DNA of 64,000 bases. It comes from Salvelinus alpinus. Lineage: Eukaryota; Chordata; Actinopteri; Salmoniformes; Salmonidae. The stretch is from contig NC_092093.1 in NCBI RefSeq assembly GCF_045679555.1, positions 63,060,890 to 63,124,889 on the forward strand, read 5' to 3'. Below, one piece after another: positions 26,201 to 39,770 of this stretch. A program made the position numbers and the translations under genes. The notes beneath the pieces are model-generated. The model made no database searches. It was not told the DNA's origin and was given only the letters and a program-made list of their open reading frames with translations. Each line of letters opens with the position of its first letter. Position 1 is the stretch's first letter.

Positions 26201-29200
26201 TCTGTTACTTTAACTGTTACTGCTACTGTTATGTTATTACTGTTACTGTCACTGCTACTGTTACTATTATTATATTACTGTTATTTTTACTGTTATTATA
26301 TTACTGTTCCTGTTACTGTTATTATATTACTGTTACTGTTTCTGTTATTATATTACTGTTAGTGCTACTGTTATTATATTACTGTTACTGCTACTGTTAT
26401 TATATTACTGTTACTGTTACTGTTATTATATTACTGTTAGTGCTACTGTTATTATATTACTGTTACTGCTACTGTTATTATATTACTGTTACTGTTACTG
26501 CTACTGTTATTATATTACTGTTACTGCTACTGTTATTATATTACTGCTACTGTTATTATATTACTGTTACTGCTACTGTTATTATATTACTGTTACTGAT
26601 ACTGTTATTATATTACTGTTACTGCTACTGTTATTATATTACTGTTACTGTTACTGCTACTGTTATTATATTACTGTTACTGCTACTGCTACTGTTATTA
26701 TATTACTGTTACTGCTACTGTTATTATATTACTGTTACTGCTACTGTTATTATATTACTGTTACTGCTACTGTTATTATGTTACTGTTACTGCTACTGTT
26801 ATTATATTACTGTTACTGCTACTGTTATTATGTTACTGTTACTGCTACTGTTATTATATTACTGTTACTGCTACTGTTATTATATTACTGTTACTGCTAC
26901 TGTTATTATATTACTGTTACTGTTACTGCTACTGTTATTATATTACTGTTACTGTTACTGCTACTGTTATTATATTACTGTTACTGTTACTGCTACTGTT
27001 ATTATATTACTGTTACTGCTACTGTTATTATGTTACTGTTACTGCTACTGTTATTATATTACTGTTACTGTTACTGCTACTGTTATTATATTACTGTTAC
27101 TGTTACTGCTACTGTTATTATATTACTGTTACTGTTACTGCTAATGTTATTATATTACTGCTACTGTTATTATATTACTGTTACTGCTACTGTTATTATA
27201 TTACTGTTACTGCTACTGCTACTGTTATTATATTACTGTTACTGTTACTGTTATTATATTACTGTTACTGCTACTGTTATTATATTACTGTTACTGTTAC
27301 TGCTACTGTTATTATATTACTGTTACTGTTACTGCTACTGTTATTATATTACTGTTACTGTTACTGCTACTGTTATTATATTACTGTTACTGCTACTGTT
27401 ATTATGTTACTGTTACTGCTACTGTTATTATATTACTGTTACTGTTACTGCTACTGTTATTATATTACTGTTACTGTTACTGCTACTGTTATTATATTAC
27501 TGTTACTGTTACTGCTAATGTTATTATATTACTGCTACTGTTATTATATTACTGTTACTGCTACTGTTATTATATTACTGTTACTGCTACTGCTACTGTT
27601 ATTATATTACTGTTACTGTTACTGCTAATGTTATTATATTACTGCTACTGTTATAATATTACTGTTACTGCTACTGCTATTATATTACTGTTACTGTTTC
27701 TATTATTATATTACTGTTACCGCTACTGTTATTATATTACTGTTACTGCTACTGTTATTATATTACTGTTACTGCTACTGTTATTATATTACTGTTACTG
27801 CTACTGTTATTATATTACTGTTACTTCTACTGATACTGTTACCATTACTGTTATAATTATCTGTTACTTTAACTGTTACTGCTACTGTTATGTTATTACT
27901 GTTACTGTCACTGCTACTGTTACTATTATTATATTACTGTTACTTTTACTGTTATTATATTACTGTTACTGTTACTGTTATTATATTACTGTTACTGTTT
28001 CTGTTATTATATTACTGTTAGTGCTACTGTTATTATATTACTGTTACTGCTACTGTTATTATATTACTGTTACTGTTACTGTTATTATATTACTGTTAGT
28101 GCTACTGTTATTATATTACTGTTACTGCTACTGTTATTATATTACTGTTACTGTTACTGCTACTGTTATTATATTACTGTTACTGCTACTGTTATTATAT
28201 TACTGCTACTGTTATTATATTACTGTTACTGCTACTGTTATTATATTACTGTTACTGCTACTGTTATTATATTACTGTTACTGCTACTGTTATTATATTA
28301 CTGTTACTGTTACTGTTACTGCTACTGTTATTATATTACTGTTACTGCTACTGCTACTGTTATTATATTACTGTTACTGCTACTGTTATGATATTACTGT
28401 TACTGCTACTGTTATTATATTACTGTTACTGTTACTGCTACTGTTATTATATTACTGTTACTGCTACTGCTACTGTTATTATATTACTGTTACTGCTACT
28501 GTTATTATATTACTGTTACTGCTACTGTTATTATATTACTGTTACTGCTACTGTTATTATGTTAATGTTACTGTTACTGCTACTGTTATTATATTACTGT
28601 TACTGTTACTGCTACTGTTATTATATTACTGTTACTGTTACTGTTATTATATTACTGTTACTGCTACTGTTATTATATTACTGTTACTGTTACTGCTACT
28701 GTTATTATATTACTGTTACTGTTACTGCTACTGTTATTATATTACTGTTACTGTTACTGCTACTGTTATTATATTACTGTTACTGTTACTGTTATTATAT
28801 TACTGTTACTGCTACTGTTATTATATTACTGTTACTGTTACTGCTACTGTTTTTATATTACTGTTACTGTTACTGCTACTGTTATTATATTACTGTTACT
28901 GTTACTGCTACTGTTATTATATTACTGTTACTGTTACTGTTATTATATTACTGTTACTGCTACTGTTATTATATTACTGTTACTGTTTCTGTTATTATAT
29001 TACTGTTAGTGCTACTGTTATTATATTACTGTTACTGCTACTGTTATTATATTACTGTTACTGTTACTGTTATTATATTACTGTTAGTGCTACTGTTATT
29101 ATATTACTGTTACTGCTACTGTTATTATATTACTGTTACTGTTACTGCTACTGTTATTATATTACTGTTACTGCTACTGTTATTATATTACTGCTACTGT

Positions 29201-32200
29201 TATTATATTACTGTTACTGCTACTGTTATTATATTACTGTTACTGCTACTGTTATTATATTACTGTTACTGCTACTGTTATTATATTACTGTTACTGTTA
29301 CTGTTACTGCTACTGTTATTATATTACTGTTACTGCTACTGCTACTGTTATTATATTACTGTTACTGCTACTGTTATGATATTACTGTTACTGCTACTGT
29401 TATTATATTACTGTTACTGTTACTGCTACTGTTATTATATTACTGTTACTGCTACTGCTACTGTTATTATATTACTGTTACTGCTACTGTTATTATATTA
29501 CTGTTACTGCTACTGTTATTATATTACTGTTACTGCTACTGTTATTATGTTAATGTTACTGTTACTGCTACTGTTATTATATTACTGTTACTGTTACTGC
29601 TACTGTTATTATATTACTGTTACTGTTACTGTTATTATATTACTGTTACTGCTACTGTTATTATATTACTGTTACTGTTACTGCTACTGTTATTATATTA
29701 CTGTTACTGTTACTGCTACTGTTATTATATTACTGTTACTGTTACTGCTACTGTTATTATATTACTGTTACTGTTACTGTTATTATATTACTGTTACTGC
29801 TACTGTTATTATATTACTGTTACTGTTACTGCTACTGTTTTTATATTACTGTTACTGTTACTGCTACTGTTATTATATTACTGTTACTGTTACTGCTACT
29901 GTTATTATATTACTGTTACTGTTACTGTTATTATATTACTGTTACTGCTACTGTTATTATATTACTGTTACTGTTACTGCTACTGTTATTATATTACTGT
30001 TACTGTTACTGCTACTGTTATTATATTACTGTTACTGTTACTGCTACTGTTATTATATTACTGTTACTGCTACTGTTATTATGTTACTGTTACTGCTACT
30101 GTTATTATATTACTGTTACTGTTACTGCTACTGTTATTATATTACTGTTACTGTTACTGCTACTGTTATTATATTACTGTTACTGTTACTGCTAATGTTA
30201 TTATATTACTGCTACTGTTATTATATTACTGTTACTGCTACTGTTATTATATTACTGTTACTGCTACTGCTACTGTTATTATATTACTGTTACTGTTATT
30301 ATATTACTGTTACTGCTACTGTTATTATATTACTGTTACTGTTACTGCTACTGTTATTATATTACTGTTACTGTTACTGCTACTGTTATTATATTACTGT
30401 TACTGTTACTGCTACTGTTATTATATTACTGTTACTGCTACTGTTATTATGTTACTGTTACTGCTACTGTTATTATATTACTGTTACTGTTACTGCTACT
30501 GTTATTATATTACTGTTACTGTTACTGCTACTGTTATTATATTACTGTTACTGTTACTGCTAATGTTATTATATTACTGCTACTGTTATTATATTACTGT
30601 TACTGCTACTGTTATTATATTACTGTTACTGCTACTGTTATTATATTACTGTTACTGCTACTGTTATTATATTACTGTTACTGCTACTGTTATTATATTA
30701 CTGTTACTGCTACTGTTATTATATTACTGTTACTGCTACTGTTATTATATTACTGTTACTTCTACTGATACTGTTACCATTACTGTTATAATTATCTGTT
30801 ACTTTAACTGTTACTGCTACTGTTATGTTATTACTGTTACTGTCACTGCTACTGTTACTATTATTATATTACTGTTACTTTTACTGTTATTATATTACTG
30901 TTACTGTTACTGTTATTATATTACTGTTACTGTTTCTATTATTATATTACTGTTACCGCTACTGTTATTATATTACTGTTACTGCTACTGTTATTATATT
31001 ACTGTTACTGCTACTGTTATTATATTACTGTTACTGCTACTGTTATTATATTACTGTTACTTCTACTGATACTGTTACCATTACTGTTATAATTATCTGT
31101 TACTTTAACTGTTACTGCTACTGTTATGTTATTACTGTTACTGTCACTGCTACTGTTACTATTATTATATTACTGTTACTTTTACTGTTATTATATTACT
31201 GTTACTGTTACTGTTATTATATTACTGTTACTGTTTCTGTTATTATATTACTGTTAGTGCTACTGTTATTATATTACTGTTACTGCTACTGTTATTATAT
31301 TACTGTTACTGTTACTGTTATTATATTACTGTTAGTGCTACTGTTATTATATTACTGTTACTGCTACTGTTATTATATTACTGTTACTGTTACTGCTACT
31401 GTTATTATATTACTGTTACTGCTACTGTTATTATATTACTGCTACTGTTATTATATTACTGTTACTGCTACTGTTATTATATTACTGTTACTGCTACTGT
31501 TATTATATTACTGTTACTGCTACTGTTATTATATTACTGTTACTGTTACTGTTACTGCTACTGTTATTATATTACTGTTACTGCTACTGCTACTGTTATT
31601 ATATTACTGTTACTGCTACTGTTATGATATTACTGTTACTGCTACTGTTATTATATTACTGTTACTGTTACTGCTACTGTTATTATATTACTGTTACTGC
31701 TACTGCTACTGTTATTATATTACTGTTACTGCTACTGTTATTATATTACTGTTACTGCTACTGTTATTATATTACTGTTACTGCTACTGTTATTATGTTA
31801 ATGTTACTGTTACTGCTACTGTTATTATATTACTGTTACTGTTACTGCTACTGTTATTATATTACTGTTACTGTTACTGTTATTATATTACTGTTACTGC
31901 TACTGTTATTATATTACTGTTACTGTTACTGCTACTGTTATTATATTACTGTTACTGTTACTGCTACTGTTATTATATTACTGTTACTGTTACTGCTACT
32001 GTTATTATATTACTGTTACTGTTACTGTTATTATATTACTGTTACTGCTACTGTTATTATATTACTGTTACTGTTACTGCTACTGTTTTTATATTACTGT
32101 TACTGTTACTGCTACTGTTATTATATTACTGTTACTGTTACTGCTACTGTTATTATATTACTGTTACTGTTACTGTTATTATATTACTGTTACTGCTACT

Positions 32201-34318
32201 GTTATTATATTACTGTTACTGTTTCTGTTATTATATTACTGTTAGTGCTACTGTTATTATATTACTGTTACTGCTACTGTTATTATATTACTGTTACTGT
32301 TACTGTTATTATATTACTGTTAGTGCTACTGTTATTATATTACTGTTACTGCTACTGTTATTATATTACTGTTACTGTTACTGCTACTGTTATTATATTA
32401 CTGTTACTGCTACTGTTATTATATTACTGCTACTGTTATTATATTACTGTTACTGCTACTGTTATTATATTACTGTTACTGCTACTGTTATTATATTACT
32501 GTTACTGCTACTGTTATTATATTACTGTTACTGTTACTGTTACTGCTACTGTTATTATATTACTGTTACTGCTACTGCTACTGTTATTATATTACTGTTA
32601 CTGCTACTGTTATGATATTACTGTTACTGCTACTGTTATTATATTACTGTTACTGTTACTGCTACTGTTATTATATTACTGTTACTGCTACTGCTACTGT
32701 TATTATATTACTGTTACTGCTACTGTTATTATATTACTGTTACTGCTACTGTTATTATATTACTGTTACTGCTACTGTTATTATGTTAATGTTACTGTTA
32801 CTGCTACTGTTATTATATTACTGTTACTGTTACTGCTACTGTTATTATATTACTGTTACTGTTACTGTTATTATATTACTGTTACTGCTACTGTTATTAT
32901 ATTACTGTTACTGTTACTGCTACTGTTATTATATTACTGTTACTGTTACTGCTACTGTTATTATATTACTGTTACTGTTACTGCTACTGTTATTATATTA
33001 CTGTTACTGTTACTGTTATTATATTACTGTTACTGCTACTGTTATTATATTACTGTTACTGTTACTGCTACTGTTTTTATATTACTGTTACTGTTACTGC
33101 TACTGTTATTATATTACTGTTACTGTTACTGCTACTGTTATTATATTACTGTTACTGTTACTGTTATTATATTACTGTTACTGCTACTGTTATTATATTA
33201 CTGTTACTGTTACTGCTACTGTTATTATATTACTGTTACTGTTACTGCTACTGTTATTATATTACTGTTACTGTTACTGCTACTGTTATTATATTACTGT
33301 TACTGCTACTGTTATTATGTTACTGTTACTGCTACTGTTATTATATTACTGTTACTGTTACTGCTACTGTTATTATATTACTGTTACTGTTACTGCTACT
33401 GTTATTATATTACTGTTACTGTTACTGCTAATGTTATTATATTACTGCTACTGTTATTATATTACTGTTACTGCTACTGTTATTATATTACTGTTACTGC
33501 TACTGCTACTGTTATTATATTACTGTTACTGTTATTATATTACTGTTACTGCTACTGTTATTATATTACTGTTACTGTTACTGCTACTGTTATTATATTA
33601 CTGTTACTGTTACTGCTACTGTTATTATATTACTGTTACTGTTACTGCTACTGTTATTATATTACTGTTACTGCTACTGTTATTATGTTACTGTTACTGC
33701 TACTGTTATTATATTACTGTTACTGTTACTGCTACTGTTATTATATTACTGTTACTGTTACTGCTACTGTTATTATATTACTGTTACTGTTACTGCTAAT
33801 GTTATTATATTACTGCTACTGTTATTATATTACTGTTACTGCTACTGTTATTATATTACTGTTACTGCTACTGCTACTGTTATTATATTACTGCTACTGT
33901 TATAATATTACTGTTACTGCTACTGCTATTATATTACTGTTACTGTTTCTATTATTATATTACTGTTACCGCTACTGTTATTATATTACTGTTACTGCTA
34001 CTGTTATTATATTACTGTTACTGCTACTGTTATTATATTACTGTTACTGTTTCTGTTATTATATTACTGTTACCGCTACTGTTATTATATTACTGTTACT
34101 GCTACTGTTATTATATTACTGTTACTGTTATTATTTTACTGTTAGTTCTACTGTTATTATATTACTGGTACTGCTACTGTTATTATATTACTGTTACTGT
34201 TTCTGTTATTATATTACTGTTAGTTCTACTGTTATTATATTACTGGTACTGTTATTGTTATGAAATTACTGTTATTGCTACTTCTTCTGTTACTGCTACT
34301 GCAATGCTACTGCTCTGT
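23285..34318. repeat. TACTGY / TTATTATATTAC satellite, 11 kb, higher-order
   Basis: The block is built from TACTGTTACTGCTACTG hexamer runs punctuated by TTATTATATTACTG every 24-36 bp. Higher-order copies are visible from rare variants. A marker TTCTACTGATACTGTTACCA occurs at 24941, 26166, 27825, 30760 and 31061; TTATGATATT occurs at about 28386, 29374, 31622 and 32610. Recurring offsets are 1225, 988 and 3236 bp. Frames of up to 893 aa on the plus strand are not genes: they have no complexity beyond the repeat and repeat the same higher-order pattern. The right end (34270-34318) decays to TACTGC/TTCTTCTG. Confidence 0.96.
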
Positions 34319-34469
34319 CATAGATCTCAGCCTGTTAAACCACCGTGTAGTCCATATCGTAGGACAGATCACATAGCTGATGCAGACACAGCAGAATCAG
34401 ATGGGGAACAGCCAAGACATCAGCAGGGGACTGGAAAGAGCAGCAGAGATACAGAGGAGCAGTAGAGAA
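34319..34469. other. Short unique segment
   Basis: Ordinary sequence between two simple repeats; no feature recognised. Confidence 0.4.
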
Positions 34470-34632
<163 letters not shown>

Positions 34633-35080
34633 CACTTTATTGTAATTATGTGCCTAAACCCAGGGCCTCGTTTCACGGCCCTGGTGTGTCCGCCGGTGGA
34701 AAATAGTCAGTTTTGATTACAAAGTAAACGCTATGGTGTCGGACAGGCCGCTACACGCTGATATGCACTCTATCAGTGTGATTTATGCAAATTATGCACA
34801 TTATTCCCGCAGGAATCTCTTCTGAAACTGCCAGGATAAATTGCCGGAAATTAGCCATAAAATCCATTGTGCAGGGAGTCTGAGGTGAAGACTGTGGAGG
34901 AGCCAAGGACACGGGGCCGCACTGGTTACGCTTGGCCTGGTGCTGGATACACATCCACATCCACCATGTACGCCATTCATGCCTGTTAAAAACCTGACAC
35001 ATACACACACACACACAGAACACTCATATTACATCTAGTAATGGATGTAAAAGAATGTATTACAGTGAACAGAGCACCTG
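34633..35080. other. Unique DNA, possible conserved element
   Basis: At about 34760-34970 the sequence has TATGCAAATTATGCACATTA (two octamer-like sites) and ATAAAATCCATTGTGCAG (SOX-like ATTGT). It has no repeat character and could be a regulatory element. This is a motif impression only. Confidence 0.3.
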
Positions 35081-35420
35081 GGCTTGTTCTAATGTTGTGA
35101 TATTGCTCCCACAAGGCTTGTTCTAATGTTGTGATATTGCTCCCACAAGGCTTGTTCTAATGTTGTGATATTGCTCCCACAAGGCTTGTTCTAATGTTGT
35201 GATATTGCTCCCACAAGGCTTGTTCTAATGTTGTGATATTGCTCCCACAAGGCTTGTTCTAATGTTGTGATATTGCTCCCACAAGGCTTGTTCTAATGTT
35301 GTGATATTGCTCCCACAAGGCTTGTTCTAATGTTGTGATATTGCTCCCACAAGGCTTGTTCTAATGTTGTGATATTGCTCCCACAAGGCTTGTTCTAATG
35401 TTGTGATATTGCTCCCACAA
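35081..35420. repeat. 34-bp tandem repeat, ten near-identical copies
   Basis: The unit starts GGCTTGTTCTAATGTTGTGA at 35081, 35115, 35149 and so on to 35387, followed by a partial unit at 35421. No base differences were seen among the copies except at the first edge, so the expansion is recent. Confidence 0.97.
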
Positions 35421-35585
35421 GGCTTGTCTGGCTTTTGTCTCCTTTGCTTCTCTTTTTCATTAAGGCAAATTCATTTTTAAGATGTTCTAATATTATGTAT
35501 TAGACCGATAGGTTAGCCATCAGCATTTTAAGAAGTTTTAATCTATCTACATTTGGCTTGCAGTTGTCATCTGTCAATTTGTAAC
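35421..35585. other. Unique segment before the solo LTR
   Basis: Ordinary AT-rich sequence containing no feature I recognise. Confidence 0.4.
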
Positions 35586-35972
35586 TGTAACGGCAGCCTT
35601 CCTCCTCTTCGTCTGAAGAGGAGGTGTAGCAGGGATCGGACCAAGACGCAGCGTAGCTCGTGTTCAACATGTTTTTAATAATGACGATTAAACAGTGAAC
35701 ACTTACAAAATAACAAACGTGGCTTACCGATACAGCCCTATCTGGTGCAGAGAAAACACAGAGACAGGAAACAACCACCCACAATCCCCAACACAAAACA
35801 AGCCACCTATATATGATTCCCAATCAGAGACAACACAAAACATCTGCCTCTGATTGAGAACCATATTAGGCCAAACATAGAAATGGACAAACAAGACACA
35901 CAACATAGAATGCCCACCCAGCTCACGTCCTGAACAAGCAAAACACACAAGAACTATGGTCAGAACGTGACA
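35586..35972 (-). mobile_element. Solo LTR with perfect 5-bp TSD
   Basis: On the minus strand it starts TGTCACGTTCTGACC and ends GGCTGCCGTTACA, 387 bp. GTAAC flanks both sides (35581-35585 and 35973-35977). The sequence beyond its first six bases differs from the LTRs at 7489, 14024 and 60679, so it is another family. Just outside, GTAACACT is repeated three times (35973-36000). Confidence 0.9.
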
Positions 35973-36900
35973 GTAACACTGTAACACTGTAACACTGTAA
36001 ATGTATAAATAATATGTATTCAAAAATCTATTTAGTTTTTTCCCCCATGCAATTTCCAAGCTTGTTTATTTTGATGTTTTGATGTTTCTATTTAAAATAA
36101 CAAAGATCACCTTTGCCGTGTTTTTGACCCATAATCCTAATCTTTAGATCAGATTATCATCAAAACATACAATACAATCAGGTAATGGATAAATATTTGT
36201 AAAAGCAGTGTATACTCTAGCAATAAAAAATAGTCAAAACAGGAGTCTCCGAAAGCCTGTCCTGTCATAGATTGGTCTGTCCCTGAGTCTGGACTCTCCA
36301 TTGGTCTCTGCGCTGATGGTCACGTGATCAGCAGTACCAGTGTGTGAGCATGATGATGATGAGTGCGTAGTGATTATGTCATCATCATGTCTTTGGTGTA
36401 ATGTGCAAGCCCTGGTTAATGACTATCAGAGAGAGGAGATGAATCCCACCCCACCTCAGCCCTGATACACCAAGGGAGGGTCACCACATGCATACTGATG
36501 AGCTTGGCTAGATTATTACACACACACACACACATATATACCCATACAGACATACACAAAAAATTACATTTCATTTTTGCATCTAAAATTACATTTCACA
36601 CTGGATTAGAATTTATACCAATGTGATGTCATTTTCAACAGTCATTTGTTCAGAAAGAAAGATCTATACGATCAACCAAAATAGACTACAATGTGGGTAA
36701 AATGAATATACTGGAATAAATAGAAATAGTCTACGAACATGAGGAAATTATAATCCAATATCAATCAGGACCCTCAACCTTGTACCCATGGCTTTGTCCT
36801 CATGTCCTCACGTTGATTTGGTTCAGTGGAGTAAACAACCCAACAACTAAATAACCAATCAACTTCGGCGTCCTGTATCCCAACTCTAACACCAGAAATC
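35973..36900. other. Unique non-coding DNA
   Basis: AT-rich sequence with a short (CA)n/TATA patch at 36519-36545. No coding region or transposon was recognised. Confidence 0.4.
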
Positions 36901-37410
36901 ACTAATGGGCAATTCCATGGTAAAGGTATTACACTTTGACTCAGTTTTTTTTACTTTAATTAAAATGTATGCCAAACAAATACCATTGTTTTCAAAGTTT
37001 AACAAGCCATAAAACTCTATGCACAATGACTACTTTTAACAATTTCCACAGAAATTTTACAAAATCAAGTTTAGTGGAAGAACTGTGTAGATGCAAACTT
37101 TGGTAACGGAATGGCAGTAAAATCTCCCATAGGTTTTTATACAACCACGTTTTCCAAAGACTCTGTTAAAATCTGTTCAGAATGAAGGTTCAAAGACGTC
37201 TGCAGAAAGAATGGGGAGTCAGCTATGACACGGCACCTTGATTTTGACAAAATCTATTTTGGTTATTGAACTACAGTAAGTGAAGTGGATTACGGTTACG
37301 GAAATACAGCATGGGTCCCTGATCTGTACTACACAGGAATGCATAATTATTTATATGAATGTCATTCTCTGCATGTTTCACAAGCTTGGACATCACATCA
37401 CAGCATTGCA
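36901..37410. repeat. Probable interspersed repeat (unclassified)
   Basis: The stretch from GGGCAATTCCATGGTAAAGG to CACATCACAGCATTGCATAG resembles dispersed sequence I have seen in salmonid genomes, usually followed, as here, by an AGTAC-rich tract. No coding capacity is visible, and the assignment is from recall. Confidence 0.35.
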
Positions 37411-37605
37411 TAGTAGAGTACAGTACAGTAGAGTTCAGTACAGTACAGTAAAGTAGTGTATAGTTCAGTACAGTAGAGTACAGTACAGTACAATATACTG
37501 CACTCTACTCTACTGTGCTATACTCTACTTGTCTTTACTGTACTGTATTGTACTGTATTGTGTTGGAATGCACTCTGCTGTTCTCTACTCACTGTACTGT
37601 ACTTG
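37411..37605. repeat. Palindromic AGTAC / GTACT simple repeat
   Basis: The left half is rich in AGTACAGTACAGTAGAG and the right half in its complement (TACTGTACTGTATTGTACTG), so the tract can fold on itself with its centre near 37500. It is imperfect. Confidence 0.75.
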
Positions 37606-37851
37606 TCTATCCAAACGTGTGAAACATACCTCTATGATGGGTTCAGATTTGGTCCAGTCCGGTTCATCTGTAGACGTTAAAATCAAGGCCAGGGTGAACT
37701 GACCAAATTTCAACTATTTTTCAACTTCCATGGATGTCTGGTGTCGGTCGGCGCTCAGTGGGTGAGGATGCTGGTTACAATAAATGTAAAGAGACGGGGC
37801 TCATGGGTAGGTGTCAGTGGGAACTGGTAGGGGTGACATTAACTGGAGAGT
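37606..37851. other. Unique segment
   Basis: Nothing recognised apart from ordinary non-coding sequence. Confidence 0.4.
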
Positions 37852-37860
37852 GAGAGAGAG

Positions 37861-37949
<89 letters not shown>

Positions 37950-37976
37950 GGGAGAGAGAGAGAGAGAGAGAGAGAG
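37852..37976. repeat. (GA)n microsatellite
   Basis: About 120 bp of GA with a few GGGA interruptions. Arg/Glu and Ser/Leu frames across it are artefacts. Confidence 0.96.
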
Positions 37977-38009
37977 TGGTTGTCCAGACTCAGACTGTTT
38001 TAACACTTT

Positions 38010-38887
38010 AACACTGGTTAATCTTGGGGATCGGCGTCCCGTCAACGGGACAGTTGTAAATCATGCAGCGCCTTGTGTCGCGATCGCAGATTTTAGAGAT
38101 ACAACAAATGTTGGTACATATAAGTGTCTTACATTGGCTGGATGCTTAAATTCTTGTTAATATAACTGCATTGTCCAATTTACAGTAGCTATTACTGAAA
38201 AAAAATGCCATGCTATTGTTTGAGGAGAGCTCATAACAACAAACACTTTTTTCACCGTAATAGGTTTGATAAATTCACCTCTGAAGGTGAAATGTGTACT
38301 TACATTCTGAAATCTTGCTCTGATTTATCATCCAAAGGGTCCCAGAGATAACATGAAGGGTCATTTTGTTAGATAAAGTCTTATTTCATATCCTAAAAAG
38401 GTCCATATAGCATGCACGATCGATTTTGTATTTCCACTCGTTCAATTTGCAAAGAAAGGAATCTGTGAAAATCTGAACCTAAACGTTGTTTCAACCAGCC
38501 ATATCACGTTTGTATGTATTCCTCAGAGATCCTAGAATGTAACCAGACTTCCCTATATCATTAGGGATGTAGTATATCCTATAGGACACCATATTTGGTC
38601 AGAGAGCGACGCCTTCATGGTACGCTGATGACGCGAGCGGTCTTCACTTGAATGACTAACTTTGTCAAATAAGCACCAATCGGAGTCAAACAAAGCTAGC
38701 TAGATAGCCAATGAGCTGGGCTTTATGGGAGTATCCGTATATGTTGTAAACCCTGCATATGTCGTAATTAAATTATAAGAATATTCAGAGTTATGAAGTT
38801 ATGAAAACTGGTTGTTTTGCAAATGTTGAACTTAAAATATGGCTACTAATACTGTAAAAGCGAATTACACGTTTTAATCACTTAATC
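38010..38887. repeat. Probable interspersed repeat (unclassified)
   Basis: It starts with a short hairpin, CGTCCCGTCAACGGGACAG, and continues to about 38870 (for example ATTAGGGATGTAGTATATCC). I recall this as a dispersed salmonid repeat. No coding frame, TIR or LTR boundary could be fixed. Confidence 0.35.
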
Positions 38888-39770
38888 ATTGTATGCTGTA
38901 GCATTAAGATTTCCCTTCACTGGAACTAAGGGGCCTAGCCCGAACCATGAAAAACATCCCCAAACCATTATTCCTTCACCAGACTTTACAGTTGGCACTA
39001 TGCATTGGGGCAGGTAGCATTCTCCTGGCATCCACCATTTCAGTGCAAGAGGCATCACTACAGTCCCTAGTTCGATTCCAGGCTGTATCACATCTGGTCG
39101 TGAGTGGGAGTCCCATAGGGCGGCGGAAAATTGGCACAGCATCGTCCGTCGGACTGCCAGATGGTGAAGCGTGATTCATCACTCCAGAGAACGCCTTTCC
39201 ACTGCTCCAGAGTTCAATAGCTTTACAGCTCTCCAGCTGAAGCTTGGCATTGCGCATGGTGATCCTAGGCTTGTGTGCAGCTGCTCGGCCATGGAAACCC
39301 CTTTCATGAAGCTCCCGACGAACAGTTATTGCGCTGACGTTGCTTCCAGAGACAGTTTGGAACTCAGTAGTGAGTGTTGCAACCGAAGTCAGACAATTTT
39401 TACGCACTACGCGCTTTAGCACTTGGCGGTCCCATTTTGTGAGCTAGTGTGGCCTACCACTTCATGGCTGAGCTGTTGTTGCTCCTAGACATTTCCACTT
39501 CACAATAACAGCACTTACAGTTGACCAGGGCAGCTCTATCAGGGCATAAATTTGACAAACTGACTTTTTGGAAAGGTGGCATCCTTTGACTGTGCCACAT
39601 TGAAAGTCACTGAGCTCTTCAGTAAAGCCATTCTACTGACAATGTTAATGTATGTAGAATGCTTGTCTGTGTGCTCGATAGTATACACCTGTCAGCAACG
39701 GATGTGGCTGAAATAGCCGGATCCACTATTTGAAGGGGTGTCCACATACTTTTGTATACATAGTGTATTT
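38888..39770 (-). pseudogene. Tc1-like transposon relic, patched with SINE sequence
   Basis: Read on the minus strand: a TIR end near 39770-39725 (ATACAAAAGTATGTGGACAC), an N-terminal DNA-binding region at about 39640-39480 (broken), then KRVVRKNCLTSVATLTTEFQ and FHGRAAAHKPRITMRNAK at 39422-39230, and [14 protein letters not shown] near 39180. A 107-bp SINE piece (39042-39148) interrupts the catalytic region. It resumes with [12 protein letters not shown] and [20 protein letters not shown] and stops at about 38888. The C-terminal third and the second TIR are missing, and stops break the frame. Confidence 0.85.
39042..39148 (+). mobile_element. Internal SINE fragment inside the Tc1 relic
   Basis: CACTACAGTCCCTAGTTCGA includes a box B region (GTTCGATTCC), followed by GGGAGTCCCATAGGGCGGCG and ATTGGCACAGCATCGTCCG. 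This is the middle of an HpaI-like SINE. The box A end and the 3' tail are both absent and no TSD is visible, so it did not arrive by standard retrotransposition. Confidence 0.75.

Noticed and set aside
28388..34263. Plus-strand frames up to 893 aa rich in Leu, Tyr, Cys, Ile, Val, Thr
   Set aside because: They are translations of the TACTGY/TTATTATATTAC satellite. They overlap each other in other frames, repeat the higher-order pattern and contain no domain.
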